This document shows positions 19,174-29,396 of a stretch of 64,000 nt of DNA, piece by piece. Location: the NCBI GenBank assembly GCA_964526635.1, contig CAZGLR010000001.1, positions 1 through 64,000 on the forward strand. Reading direction: 5' to 3'. The stretch's first letter is position 1, and the number at the start of each line of letters is the position of its first letter. The notes below the pieces were generated by a model that worked only from the letters and a program-made list of their open reading frames with translations, made no database searches and had not been told where the DNA came from. Origin of the DNA: CAZGLR01 sp964526635 (GTDB taxonomy: Bacteria; Zixibacteria; MSB-5A5; GN15; JAAZOE01). Both the position numbers and the translations under genes were made by a program.

Positions 19174-22062
19174 TCAGGGGCAACAGGGAGCCGGACCTCC
19201 CTTGAAAACATAATTTATGACATACACCGCATCGCCGACATTTAGACCGCTGTCGCAATTAGCATCGGCCGCCTCTTCCGGATCGGGGTTGGTTCCGCCC
19301 TTGAAGACAAAATTGATGATAAAGACACCATCGGCGACATTAACCGATTCATCGCCATTGGCATCACCACAGAGATAAGCCTGTTCAATTGATGCTGTCA
19401 TCGCCCGCTGATCATAGGCGCCGATATTGTCGGTGGCCCTGACAAAAAACGGTATTTCTCCGGCCTGGGTAACTGTGCCGCTTACTAATCCAGCAGGTGA
19501 AAGGTTCAGTCCGGTGCCATCCAAATCGCTGTTTACATCGCTCCAAACCAGCGCTCCGGTACCGCCGGCTGCGACTATTTGGTACGATATTGGTTCATCG
19601 GTTTGGCCATAGATGATCGTATCCGTCGTAATGCTAACCGCTGCGTTAATCGTGAATGAATAGGGGCGTTCATCGATTTGTGAGGCCGTATCGCTGACTT
19701 CTGCGGTAAATGCTATTGGTCCGGATACCCCCGGCGTCCCCGAAACAAGGCCATCGGCTTGAAGTGTCAGTCCCGTTCCGGCAAGGTCGCCGTTTTTATC
19801 AGACCAGGTCAGTTGTCCCGTCCCGCCGGTGGCGGTCAGTTGTTGCGAGTATGGTATCTGGGCGGTCCAGTCAGGCAGTAGCTGGGTTTGGATCGATGGC
19901 GGATTTGAAACATGAATCGGCGGGAACACAATCAGGTCCACCCAGGCGCGATCACTGCCGCCGCTCCAGCCATAATCTTTGATATAGCGCCATTTGAATG
20001 TATGCGTACCTGGCTGGACATCGATTATTGCTTCTGTCCAGGGAACTGTACCGGAGGCTTCAACCTTCATAAGGCCGTTATCGTAGAAGCGGAAATAGTC
20101 AAAATCCTCTTCCGATGAAACCATGTAAAAGAATTTCAACTGTCCGGGGGCCAGAACGTCTACAGTGATTTTCATGTCCGTATATTTGCTGTCACCTATT
20201 GGGGCCGACTGTGCACAGTAATCGCCATTAAACGGCGGGCCGATGGTACCGACTGTCCAGCTTCCGGCACCACCTGACTCCCACGGCAACTGCGTGAAGT
20301 CTCCGCTTTCGAAATCTTCCACTGTCTGCCCGACGAGGAGCGTAAAGAAAAGACTGTCCGTATGGCCGGTAGCGGTGACATCGAGTCTGAAATCAGCCAG
20401 ATAATTCGACGGACAAGAACCCGAAACCTCAAACTGATAAATCGCATCCGAAGTCTCGATACCATTGATGGCCGCAATCAGGGGAAAAGTCGAGTAATTC
20501 TGGGTTACCGTGATATAGGGATCATCGCTGGACAATATCGCCGATACCCCCGAAGCCGCCACCGCGCCGAGGTTTTCCATCGTGATGTGCATATACACGG
20601 TATCGCCGGCGCCGATCGGCCCGGCATCATTGCCGACATAGTGCAAAACAGGATCATTGGGCAATGGCGCCAGGGCGACATCGCGGCGCACTCCCTGTTC
20701 ATAATTGACTACAATATTGTCGATCTGTTTGGAATAGTATCCCGGCGAGGAAACGACTATAGAATACGTCCCCGGCTCGATCAGACGATGATAATCACCG
20801 ACATCGGGGTCGGTAAAGATACGAGAGCTGTCGATATCGGTGTCATGGTCAAGGACTTTAATTACTGCCGCCAATGGCTCCCCGGTTATTGAGTCGGTAA
20901 CCACCCCTCGAATACCGTAGAGCCCCTGTTCCAGATAATTAAACAGGGATGTCCTCAGGTAATTCCAGTGGGCAGGTAACTGGCTGGCGCTTACAAGTTT
21001 GACATCAGATATTTCAGCTGTCACCTCGCGGCAGCCATACCAGTAATTCATAAAATCCTGGCGGCCGCCATCGATGGTATACCAGGCATAGCCGTTGGTG
21101 ATACCGTCGTCGAAACCATCCATATATCCACTGGGGCTATAATATTGCGCTGAATCGGCGAATTGATGCCCGACATACTGCCACCAGGCATCATCCGGGC
21201 ACAATCGTGACCAGGTATCCCAGGGATAGTTAAAGACCTCAGTACCACCATGGAAATTGGCCGAGATCGCGAATGTCTCCGCTTCGGCAAAAGCCATCAT
21301 GGCCAGCGTTTCCGGTTGATACGGTCCATTGGGATTGGGACCGTCGTCAGGATCCGGGAAATTACGGTTCAGGTCGTAGCCATTGGCGTTTTGACGGGTA
21401 GCGCCATAGACAGAGCTGTTGCCACCGGCAAAAGTACCATCAGGATTCGCCAGCGGATTAATCCAGATTTCACAACTATCAACAAGACGGGTTGCCATTG
21501 AGTCGACGCCGTAGGTAGAAAGCAGCGAATCGGCCAACCGGAGCAGCATGACATACCCGGTCGTTTCGTCTCCATGCATGGTTCCGGTATACATTACCCC
21601 CGGTTCATCTTCTTCAATACCGACATTGTCCGATATTTTAAGAAACAGCATGTCCCGGCCTTCAACCGAGGTCCCAATATTAACCAACTCACATAATCCG
21701 GGATAATCGGCGGCAAACTGGGCCATCATCGCCAGGTAGGTCGGGTAATCCGGATAACTGTCCCAGGCCTGGGCGTCTTTGGTCGCAGGTTCAGTCATCA
21801 TCTTCGGCTGAATCAGCGTTCCGGGATGCGGCAGCCGTTCGTATTCGATGTCGGCGCGTTCAAAAGCAATGCGCCGGCTGCCGACGACGTAGGCATAGAC
21901 CGTGTCGCCGATAACATTGTCAATCGACATGATCTTAGAAAGCCGCACAATATCTTTGGGATGATCTATCTGAAGACGGATATACATTTCTTCGGGGGCC
22001 GCATATGCAGTCGAACCGATGAAAACCAAAATCAATAAAGCAAGGATGCACAGGCGTGTCAT
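19174..22062 (-). CDS. Secreted M14 zinc carboxypeptidase with Ig-like and dockerin-like domains
   Basis: 962 residues. A signal peptide (MTRLCILALLILVFIGSTAYA) is followed by a prodomain of about 80 residues. The peptidase M14 domain spans about 100-375: TMHGDETTG carries the zinc ligands His163 and Glu166, NPLANPDG and DLNRNFPD are the substrate-binding loops, NFHGGTEV supplies the third ligand His271, and REVTAEIS the catalytic Glu350. A carboxypeptidase-regulatory beta domain (GIRGVVTDSITGEPLAAVI) comes next, as in M14B/D enzymes. Then follow CARDB-like, jelly-roll and two cadherin/Ig-like repeats (LTWSDKNGDLAGTGL and LVWSDVNSDLDGTGL), then the dockerin-like pair ending CCP. ATG 22062 has AAAGGA seven bases upstream. 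It probably trims C-terminal residues from peptides outside the cell. Confidence 0.93.
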   Translation of the reverse strand: MTRLCILALLILVFIGSTAYAAPEEMYIRLQIDHPKDIVRLSKIMSIDNVIGDTVYAYVVGSRRIAFERADIEYERLPHPGTLIQPKMMTEPATKDAQAWDSYPDYPTYLAMMAQFAADYPGLCELVNIGTSVEGRDMLFLKISDNVGIEEDEPGVMYTGTMHGDETTGYVMLLRLADSLLSTYGVDSMATRLVDSCEIWINPLANPDGTFAGGNSSVYGATRQNANGYDLNRNFPDPDDGPNPNGPYQPETLAMMAFAEAETFAISANFHGGTEVFNYPWDTWSRLCPDDAWWQYVGHQFADSAQYYSPSGYMDGFDDGITNGYAWYTIDGGRQDFMNYWYGCREVTAEISDVKLVSASQLPAHWNYLRTSLFNYLEQGLYGIRGVVTDSITGEPLAAVIKVLDHDTDIDSSRIFTDPDVGDYHRLIEPGTYSIVVSSPGYYSKQIDNIVVNYEQGVRRDVALAPLPNDPVLHYVGNDAGPIGAGDTVYMHITMENLGAVAASGVSAILSSDDPYITVTQNYSTFPLIAAINGIETSDAIYQFEVSGSCPSNYLADFRLDVTATGHTDSLFFTLLVGQTVEDFESGDFTQLPWESGGAGSWTVGTIGPPFNGDYCAQSAPIGDSKYTDMKITVDVLAPGQLKFFYMVSSEEDFDYFRFYDNGLMKVEASGTVPWTEAIIDVQPGTHTFKWRYIKDYGWSGGSDRAWVDLIVFPPIHVSNPPSIQTQLLPDWTAQIPYSQQLTATGGTGQLTWSDKNGDLAGTGLTLQADGLVSGTPGVSGPIAFTAEVSDTASQIDERPYSFTINAAVSITTDTIIYGQTDEPISYQIVAAGGTGALVWSDVNSDLDGTGLNLSPAGLVSGTVTQAGEIPFFVRATDNIGAYDQRAMTASIEQAYLCGDANGDESVNVADGVFIINFVFKGGTNPDPEEAADANCDSGLNVGDAVYVINYVFKGGPAPCCP

Positions 22063-22157
22063 ATTCAGGTCCTTTGCAGCGGTGAAACCATATGGTGATT
22101 CCGGCCGGTAGGAAAAAGCCGCAACATCACCATGTCCGTATTCTAAATCTCCAGTTC

Positions 22158-22185
22158 AAGATAGAGCTTTTCGCTCAATCGTCAA
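22158..22185 (-). promoter_or_regulatory. Possible promoter of the first M14 gene
   Basis: Minus-strand TTGACG, 16-base spacer, TATCTT, about 100 bases upstream of the ATG. The -10 box is weak. Confidence 0.32.
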
Positions 22186-22230
22186 TCCTAAATCCGGTGG
22201 TGGATTTGAGGCTTGATAAATTCAACGCAA

Positions 22231-22255
22231 TGGATCGGCTTATGAAGCCGATCCA
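22231..22255 (-). terminator. Hairpin after the second M14 carboxypeptidase
   Basis: TGGATCGGCTT and AAGCCGATCCA form a perfect 11-bp stem with a 3-base loop, 17 bases past the stop codon at 22273. No strong U-run follows. Confidence 0.65.
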
Positions 22256-22272
22256 GTCAGTATTAGATTTTG

Positions 22273-24441
22273 TCATTCACACAGAGGTGCCGGGCCTGAC
22301 TTGAAAATGAAATTGATCAGGTGAATGCAGTCGGCCAGATTGATATCGCCGTCGCCGGTGGCGTCCCCGGCCGCGGCCGGATCGGGGGCCGGACCACTCT
22401 TGAAGACGTAGTTAATCAGGAAAATTACGTCGGCAACATTAATGTCGCTGTCGGCATTGGCATCACCGCAGAAGAATCCGGTGGAAACAAACGTCTCAGC
22501 AAGATTGGAATAGGTACTCCACTGGTCCTCGGCATCTTTGGCCCGGATTTTGTAGAAATACTGGCCTGATGGCTGGTCGGTGACAGTATACGGGCTCGAT
22601 GTCAGCCCATTATAAGACACTTCAGTCCCATAGGTACCGATCGGGGAAATGTCGTCGAAGAAGATTCCCTCCTCGGTGACATAGCTGTCTGTTTCGTATG
22701 AAAACCGAATGTATATGCTCTGTCCGGCAAATGCCGAAAGATCAAAACCAGCTTCAATCCATCCACCCACGCTAAAGCCGGTGATGCCGTTTCCACGGTT
22801 ATTGCCGTTGGGATTATAATCAGTGGTGATAGTACCGGGCAGAGTCAGGAAATTCGTACCATCGCTGGAGACTTCGACATAGGCGTAATCCCAGTTGGTT
22901 TCTATTTCGTAATACACCTGGCAGGTCAGCGTATCGCCCGGCTGGACCGTATATGGCTGCTGGGTGACCATTCGCGAAATCAGATTATCGCCACTGCCTG
23001 AATAAAAACTTGTCGGCAGCGAGACTTTACGCAACACCGAAGTGGCAAAGCCCGCAGTGAACCAGGCGTCGAAATCGCTGGCCGGATCGGTGCCAGCCTG
23101 ATAATCAGCCAACTCCAGAAGCTCGAATTCCACCGCCGGATTCAGGGAGTCAACGTGAATCCAACTTATATCGTAAGCCGATGCCGGTACCGTATCTGCA
23201 ACTGTGAGTTCCGGTGCCGTCGGGGCGGCCAGTTTATAGACATTGTCGGCGACCCGAAGCAGGAAAAGATTCGGTTCAAGATTTTCCATGACAAGTTCGC
23301 TGATTCGGTATTCTTCCGGCCAGAAGCCATCGCTGTAGCCGCCGACCTCGAAGGTGAAGGCGAAGGATTTATTCTTGAGTGTTTGTTCGCCATAGTACCA
23401 GTCATCGGTGACGCCATTGGCCACGTACAGGCCCCAGGCCGGACCGGGATCATAGCCATTGAAAGCGACCATGGAGTCGCCCATGGCGGCGAAGATTTCT
23501 TCATCCGGAGAGTATAACTGATCATAGCCCCAGGGCCACAAAACCAGATTCGAATAGGAATGATACGTGACCGTGATAACAAACTCATGTGATATGGCCC
23601 AGTCGCGCAATGTCTGGGTTTCCGGTTCGGAAAAGGCCGAGGGACCACGATAGGTTTCAGATGATGGTGTCGGGGAGGAGCCATCGTTGTCATAGCCCCA
23701 CTCGTAGCCAAAATTACGGTTTAAATCAACACCCCAGGTATTGGCATCGATCATCCGGCGGTTTTTTCGCCACATGCCACCGCCATTGGGCTCGATTACC
23801 TGATTATGATAGTAGCCATCGGGGTTAATCATCGGTACGAACCATATCTCCAGATTGTCAATATACCCTTGAATACGCGGGTCGAATTGATAATTCAGCG
23901 TCAGGTGATCTATGAAGTAAAACAGCACTTCCGGTGTTATAACTTCGCGGGCATGGATAGTGGCCGAGAACATGATCTCCGGTTCGTCTTCATCGATTTC
24001 GGGATTATCTGAGATTTTAAAAGCCCAGATATCGCGACCTTCATGAGATTGCCCGATACTAATTTTTTGCGACACGATATTCGGCGAGGCTGCAATTATA
24101 CTGTCGATTTTGGCGTTGATCTCATCCAGTGTTTTGTATGCGCCCATAGCTTTGTCGGGCATCCGCGACTGATAAAAGGCGGGGAGATTCTCGTGGATAA
24201 TCTCGATCTTGTAGTCAAGATCCAGCAAATTTCGGTATTGATCGGGGGAGACCACAATCTCGACATACTCCCCGGTCTTCCAGATTTCATCGAGATACAT
24301 CTTTCCCAGTTCTATCCATTGCGGTTTGGAATCGGGAAATATCCGTATCTGCATTGGCTTGTCAGCCGCGGTGAGGGAGGCTGATGCAGTGAGTAATAAC
24401 ACAGCGGTGAAACAGATGACAGCAGTAAGTTTGATTCTCAT
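22273..24441 (-). CDS. Secreted M14 zinc carboxypeptidase with dockerin-like C-terminus
   Basis: 722 residues from ATG 24441 (GGGAGA just upstream; an in-frame start at 24459 is less likely). A signal peptide ends ...ASLTAA. The M14 domain spans about 100-390: TIHAREVITPE holds zinc ligands His163 and Glu166, WFVPMINPDGY and GVDLNRNFGYEWG the substrate loops, TYHSYSNLV the third ligand His294, and FTFEVGGYS the catalytic Glu365. This matches the carboxypeptidase T/A family more closely than its neighbour at 19174. Residues about 400-640 form a beta region that includes a jelly-roll-like module (GFDLSAFAGQSIYIRFSYET). An Fn3-like piece and the dockerin-like pair (CGDANADSDINVADVIFLIN, GDATGDGDINLADCIHLIN) close the protein. 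Confidence 0.93.
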   Translation of the reverse strand: MRIKLTAVICFTAVLLLTASASLTAADKPMQIRIFPDSKPQWIELGKMYLDEIWKTGEYVEIVVSPDQYRNLLDLDYKIEIIHENLPAFYQSRMPDKAMGAYKTLDEINAKIDSIIAASPNIVSQKISIGQSHEGRDIWAFKISDNPEIDEDEPEIMFSATIHAREVITPEVLFYFIDHLTLNYQFDPRIQGYIDNLEIWFVPMINPDGYYHNQVIEPNGGGMWRKNRRMIDANTWGVDLNRNFGYEWGYDNDGSSPTPSSETYRGPSAFSEPETQTLRDWAISHEFVITVTYHSYSNLVLWPWGYDQLYSPDEEIFAAMGDSMVAFNGYDPGPAWGLYVANGVTDDWYYGEQTLKNKSFAFTFEVGGYSDGFWPEEYRISELVMENLEPNLFLLRVADNVYKLAAPTAPELTVADTVPASAYDISWIHVDSLNPAVEFELLELADYQAGTDPASDFDAWFTAGFATSVLRKVSLPTSFYSGSGDNLISRMVTQQPYTVQPGDTLTCQVYYEIETNWDYAYVEVSSDGTNFLTLPGTITTDYNPNGNNRGNGITGFSVGGWIEAGFDLSAFAGQSIYIRFSYETDSYVTEEGIFFDDISPIGTYGTEVSYNGLTSSPYTVTDQPSGQYFYKIRAKDAEDQWSTYSNLAETFVSTGFFCGDANADSDINVADVIFLINYVFKSGPAPDPAAAGDATGDGDINLADCIHLINFIFKSGPAPLCE

Positions 24442-24474
24442 GGTTTCTCCCACAAACATATTGGTCCTATAAAT

Positions 24475-24502
24475 AATATACGGATCAGGTCAGGTCTGAC
24501 AA
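24475..24502 (-). promoter_or_regulatory. Sigma70-like promoter of the second M14 gene
   Basis: Minus-strand TTGTCA (5 of 6), 16-base spacer, TATATT (5 of 6), about 35 bases upstream of the ATG at 24441. Confidence 0.5.
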
Positions 24503-24553
24503 GTGAACTCTTTGGGCCTGTTTTTCTCATCGGCAGGAATACCGGAAGTAACA

Positions 24554-24583
24554 AGAGGGGAGAAGCATATCCTTCTCCCCTCT
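24554..24583 (-). terminator. Terminator-like hairpin after the second C25 protease
   Basis: AGAGGGGAGAAG and CTTCTCCCCTCT form a perfect 12-bp stem with a 6-base loop, about 30 bases past the stop at 24615. The U-run on the minus strand is short. Confidence 0.75.
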
Positions 24584-24614
24584 GTTGTTTTCATGCTACT
24601 CAGAGCGGATTAAC

Positions 24615-27600
24615 TCATTGTTGACAAATCGGTTCCGGTCCGCTCGAGAAGACGTAATTGACGATGTAAATGACATCGCCGACGTTGACGTTACCGTCGC
24701 CGTTGGCGTCAGCCGAAACCACCGGCGCCGGCGCCGGACCGTCTTTAAACACGAAATTCACAATATAGACGGCATCAGCAACACCGACTGAGCCATCACT
24801 ACCGGCGTCACCGCACAGATAGGAGGCAATCGCCAGCGTTACCGGTACCGTTACCGTTGGATTAATCGGATCGTTGGTCTCGATCGTGATCTGGCCGCCA
24901 TATGAGCCATCGGTCAGTTCAGCGGCATCGAATGAAACCGTGACGACTTCAGACGAGAACGGCTCCACGATACCTTCACCCGGCGCAACCGTCATCCAGC
25001 GGGCCGCCTTGAGCGCAATCGCCAGATTATCATGAACATACTCGGCGTTGTACGTCACTGTCAAACCGTCGAGCCCATCGGCATTTTCAATGCCGATAGT
25101 GGCGCCGGCCAGGCCTGCGGCTTCGTCACCGGGATCCATGCTCAGATATTGCAGGATTATCTGACCGTTGGGATACAGAATTGCCTGGAATGTCAGCGAA
25201 CCGGTGCCGCTGGGCGATTCATAGAACGGCACCCCGACAAAACTGGCAATAAACCGTTCGTTAACCGCATCAGCATAGTAATAGACACTGCCATATTCAG
25301 CGACATCGAGATCATCCCAGAATATTGCAATCTGATTGTTTGGTGTTAACGACGCCGGCAGAATGGTATTGCTGCGTTTCGTCGATGGCGCACCGAACGT
25401 CAGGTGACCATTGGACCCGATATAGACCGTCGTGTAGTTGTTTTCATAGAACGGGAAGGTAATTCCCATGTTGATTTCGCCGGTGGCATCATCGTCCGTC
25501 AATGAAACGGCGGTACCGACTCCGGAAATATCGACCCATTCAAAGGTCGGACCGGCGGCGTCATCACTATCGATCCAGCTGTAACCGAAGTTATCCGGCC
25601 CGCCGGCACTTCGCCCGACCGGGGCATGATATGGTTCGGCCTCATCGCCCTTATCATTGACCGAATAGTACCCGACAACTTCCGGTGCCTGGGGCTTGGC
25701 CACAATATCACGCTTGCCGTCAAACATCTGACATCCGGCGCTCCATTCCAGACGGCCGGGGCCGTTGTTATAGAGCGTAAACTCCTGCATCGAGGTCTCA
25801 CCATAGCCGAGTGTCTCGCTGATTTGGGATGTCGAAACAGCACAGGCCGGAGCGTACAGATACATCAGTACCTCTAAGGTATCGTATTTGCTACCGATAT
25901 CATTCGAGGCATAATGCAGTTCCCCGATATATTCGCCCGGATCCATACCGGCGGCATTGAAGGTCACCGGGAAGATCAACGAATCGCCGGGAGCGATGTA
26001 TAATTGATCATCATTGCAGTCGATCCAATATGTACTGCTGGAAAAACGGATTCGCAGGGTGCCATCAATGCTCAGGTTGCGGACAACCAGTTCCGTCGAA
26101 CCCATGTCGCCCGGCATAAGGCTGTCGCAGACGATATCGGAGCCGAATTCTACTTCGCCGAAGGTCATTTCGCCATAGCCGCGGAGTTCGAGATCATCGA
26201 TATTCCATCCGCAGTAGTTATAGGAACCATCGGTCGATCCCATGCCGAAGCGTATTCTGAAGTCGGGATTGTAGTCGGCGTATTCGGAGACATCGTATTC
26301 CATTCGGGTCCATTCGGTATCGTCGATGGAACCAGTATTAGTGAAGATCGTCTGCCAGGTAGTGCCGTCGTACACCTGGAGATAGACATGGTCATAACTC
26401 GGCGATTCGACCCCGAGCCAGCGATGGAAGCTGAGAATGCAACCATTGAAGTCACCGCAGTCGATCACAGGGGAAATAACATAGTATGTCGTTGACAATC
26501 CACCTGAATAATCGCCGCCACTCCCGGCTGTCAGATCGTTGCCCAGAACGCCATTGTCGGCGGTCGGAGTATGATCTTCCGCAGGATCCGGGCCGCCATA
26601 GCTGTCGCTGCCGGTTCCCCCGGTAGCCGGGCCGATTGTCCATTCTGCCGCACCGCCGAGACCACCCCAGCCCTGATCGAAACTGAAATCATCTTCAAAG
26701 AACGCCACCCGGTCGCCGATAATAACGTCGAAATTCACGGTTGTGGCATAGCCTCGAGCGGCCGTGATGTCGATCGTAAAGGTCTCGACATATCCGAGCG
26801 GGGCTGACGGGGACGCTGTGGCCGAAAATGGTGACAATTCGTTGGTTGTCGTGCCACCGGCCATCAGCGTGGCAAAATCGCCGCTGGAGACGACGACTGT
26901 CGCAAAGGCATCGCCGGGACTCAGTTCGCCGGCGACATTGTCGGCCTGTCCGGAACCGGTATTGCGCAGGGTGACGACAAAGTCAACCGTTTCGCCCGGA
27001 TCAAAGACGCCATTGTAATTGCCCTGGCTGTCATCAATTTCAACTGCGATGAAATCAATTACCGGAGCATGGGCGGTCACACCGAACTCGCTCGTCCAGG
27101 TGCTGTCGTTGGCATCGATCATTGTCAGGGTAAACATAATGCCGTGACCGTCGGGAACGTCGGGCGAGACGCTGAATGAAAAGGCGCCGTTCAGATATCC
27201 GACCGATTCGCCGTTGATGGTGCCATAGTTTTCGGAACCGTCGATAATGGTAACATAGCTGTCGGATGTCGACAGCGTTACAGTAACATCCGCAGCCGGG
27301 TCAGGGCCGACATTGCCGATACCCAGATCAAGAGAGATTGTCTCGCCAAAATCGATTTCGCCATTGTTGTTGGAAGCGAAATCATCGATGACGTGCTCGT
27401 CATAAACCAGATATGGTCCATCGGGTGCGATGACCATGACATCCGTCATATACGGCTGCTGATTGAAGCCGGTAACCGTCAGGCTGACTGTTTGACCGAC
27501 CGGCAGATCATAATCAAGATTGATTGTTGCCAGACCGCCGGCACCGGTATAGGCCGTGCCATAGATGATGCCGTCGGCGTAGATGGCGCAGAGCGCGCCG

Positions 27601-29396
27601 GCGACACCGGCATTGACCGCAACAGTTGACTGGCCGATCAGGAACACATCGTCATGGGCAACACTCATCAGGGCCGGTTCATCGGTCCAGAGCTGCACCG
27701 AGGGATCTCCGAAAATATGCCAGGTTTTGTACATGGCGATACCGCGTGAACCGCTCAGATCAATCATCTTGCAGGAACCGTTGAAACACATGCCGCCAAA
27801 GGTCGAAACTTCTTCAGCGACCAGCAGGTCCGTACATTCATCCTGCGCATGCATCGGCGGGACCCAGTCCTGATTGACCGTGGACATATAAGCACCGATC
27901 GCACCGCTGGGTTGACCGCCGTCGGTCGCCCGCAGCCAGGCTTCGGCAAAACAGGTGGAACTGACGAAGTTCCCGTTGACGCAGGCGACACTGACGATAT
28001 ACGGCAGCATGCCGGCGTTATTCAGGTTATTGACATCAGTATTATTAAAGCCGGTCGTTGACCACGAGGTCGTGCTGCCATGACCGCAATAGTTGATAAA
28101 CGCGCGGCCGTCATTGAGGGCGTTGGTGACATGATAATCACTGGCCCCCGGGGCATAGATTTCATCGACTTCGTCGAAGGTATAGGCCAGAAGATCATTG
28201 CGAATATATCCCATGTGGACATAGTCGGCTTCGCCATTGTGACCCTGGCCGGAGCCTTCATTTGAGGCAACGCCAGTGCCCTTATGGAACCAGCCGCCGG
28301 TACCCGGAGTCTTTTCATAGGCGATAGTACGATCAACCTGGGTAATGACATCAGCGGAACTCTGGGCCGAAAAACGGCCGATAAAGGCATCCGGATAGCT
28401 GTCGCCGCCAGCCAAAAGCACGTATGATGGATCCGAACCACCGCCTTCAACGGTTGGGGTGACAATATCGGGACCGTCGCCGATCAACAGCACCCAGGCC
28501 AGATTGTTATTCGGGTCGTCATAGAAATTCTGAATGTAGCTGTCGATGGCCGTGGTGCTATTTCCGATCGTGGAAATATCGACAATCGTCGTTGTGATAC
28601 CTTTCTGCCGTTTCCACTCGACCAGCGGCATTATCTCATCATGGTATTCATCTTTGGTGATAATGAGCATGTCGCCATAGTCAGGCAGAAAAGTGTACTT
28701 ATTGGCAGCCTGTTCATAATTTAAAAACTGGCGCTGATAAATACGATCGAATTCAGGTACCATCAGGTTGGTATTTTTATTCCGCTCGAGAACATTCACC
28801 TGACCGGGACCGTCGCTGACCACTTCAACCGTGACTGACGTGTACACACGCAGCGTCTGTGAACCGGGCAGATAGGCGAAGGCATTGAGCTGAACTACAA
28901 TCCCGCGATGATCACGCAAAATATAGGGCTCCCGCAGTTCGGCGACATTCATCGGCCAGACACCCGTCAGGGTATAGGCGGCGCCAAATTCATAGGGGAC
29001 ATCATCGGGATTGATGTTTCGGGTCAGACTGCCTTTCGATGGCGCCACCGGTGTATTAGGTAAATCGACATACTCGGCGTCGACTACCCGGATTGCCATA
29101 TGAGCATCATCCGGAATGATGATACTGTGGGCCATAAACGGCAGCGAGGGATTGCCCTTCTCCATATGGATGCCACTGCCTGGCATGGCCAGGGAATAAT
29201 ATGTCTGACCGGAAATCTCAACCGGTTCCCGGTGGAAACCGCCGATTGAGTATTCGAGGACAGTTCGAGTACCGTTCGATTCAACGACGTCGACTGAAAA
29301 GTCTTGTGCTCCCCCCAGATTCACCCGTTCGGCAAAGGCCGCCGAACTTATTATTAATGCAAAACTACATAAAATAGCCCATAACCTTACACGCAT
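24615..29396 (-). CDS. C25 (gingipain-like) cysteine protease with dockerin-like C-terminus, copy 2
   Basis: 1593 residues. ATG 29396 follows GAGGAGG. The signal peptide MRVRLWAILCSFALIISSAAFA is followed by a C25 propeptide-like region to about residue 225. The catalytic domain (about 235-590) carries canonical motifs: NYCGHGSTTSW with His439, VACVNGNF with Cys472, then CFAEAWLRA and a GDPSVQLW end. The following 900 residues match copy 1 at 13789 domain for domain: CARDB-like repeats (GEIDFGETISLDLGIGNVG), jelly roll with WNIDDLELRGYGE, nidogen-like (MGITFPFYENNYTTVYIGS), BACON-like, dockerin-like pair ending ICQQ. The strong similarity of the non-catalytic part indicates duplication. It is predicted to be an Arg- or Lys-type extracellular endopeptidase, but the specificity cannot be read. 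Confidence 0.94.
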   Translation of the reverse strand: MRVRLWAILCSFALIISSAAFAERVNLGGAQDFSVDVVESNGTRTVLEYSIGGFHREPVEISGQTYYSLAMPGSGIHMEKGNPSLPFMAHSIIIPDDAHMAIRVVDAEYVDLPNTPVAPSKGSLTRNINPDDVPYEFGAAYTLTGVWPMNVAELREPYILRDHRGIVVQLNAFAYLPGSQTLRVYTSVTVEVVSDGPGQVNVLERNKNTNLMVPEFDRIYQRQFLNYEQAANKYTFLPDYGDMLIITKDEYHDEIMPLVEWKRQKGITTTIVDISTIGNSTTAIDSYIQNFYDDPNNNLAWVLLIGDGPDIVTPTVEGGGSDPSYVLLAGGDSYPDAFIGRFSAQSSADVITQVDRTIAYEKTPGTGGWFHKGTGVASNEGSGQGHNGEADYVHMGYIRNDLLAYTFDEVDEIYAPGASDYHVTNALNDGRAFINYCGHGSTTSWSTTGFNNTDVNNLNNAGMLPYIVSVACVNGNFVSSTCFAEAWLRATDGGQPSGAIGAYMSTVNQDWVPPMHAQDECTDLLVAEEVSTFGGMCFNGSCKMIDLSGSRGIAMYKTWHIFGDPSVQLWTDEPALMSVAHDDVFLIGQSTVAVNAGVAGALCAIYADGIIYGTAYTGAGGLATINLDYDLPVGQTVSLTVTGFNQQPYMTDVMVIAPDGPYLVYDEHVIDDFASNNNGEIDFGETISLDLGIGNVGPDPAADVTVTLSTSDSYVTIIDGSENYGTINGESVGYLNGAFSFSVSPDVPDGHGIMFTLTMIDANDSTWTSEFGVTAHAPVIDFIAVEIDDSQGNYNGVFDPGETVDFVVTLRNTGSGQADNVAGELSPGDAFATVVVSSGDFATLMAGGTTTNELSPFSATASPSAPLGYVETFTIDITAARGYATTVNFDVIIGDRVAFFEDDFSFDQGWGGLGGAAEWTIGPATGGTGSDSYGGPDPAEDHTPTADNGVLGNDLTAGSGGDYSGGLSTTYYVISPVIDCGDFNGCILSFHRWLGVESPSYDHVYLQVYDGTTWQTIFTNTGSIDDTEWTRMEYDVSEYADYNPDFRIRFGMGSTDGSYNYCGWNIDDLELRGYGEMTFGEVEFGSDIVCDSLMPGDMGSTELVVRNLSIDGTLRIRFSSSTYWIDCNDDQLYIAPGDSLIFPVTFNAAGMDPGEYIGELHYASNDIGSKYDTLEVLMYLYAPACAVSTSQISETLGYGETSMQEFTLYNNGPGRLEWSAGCQMFDGKRDIVAKPQAPEVVGYYSVNDKGDEAEPYHAPVGRSAGGPDNFGYSWIDSDDAAGPTFEWVDISGVGTAVSLTDDDATGEINMGITFPFYENNYTTVYIGSNGHLTFGAPSTKRSNTILPASLTPNNQIAIFWDDLDVAEYGSVYYYADAVNERFIASFVGVPFYESPSGTGSLTFQAILYPNGQIILQYLSMDPGDEAAGLAGATIGIENADGLDGLTVTYNAEYVHDNLAIALKAARWMTVAPGEGIVEPFSSEVVTVSFDAAELTDGSYGGQITIETNDPINPTVTVPVTLAIASYLCGDAGSDGSVGVADAVYIVNFVFKDGPAPAPVVSADANGDGNVNVGDVIYIVNYVFSSGPEPICQQ

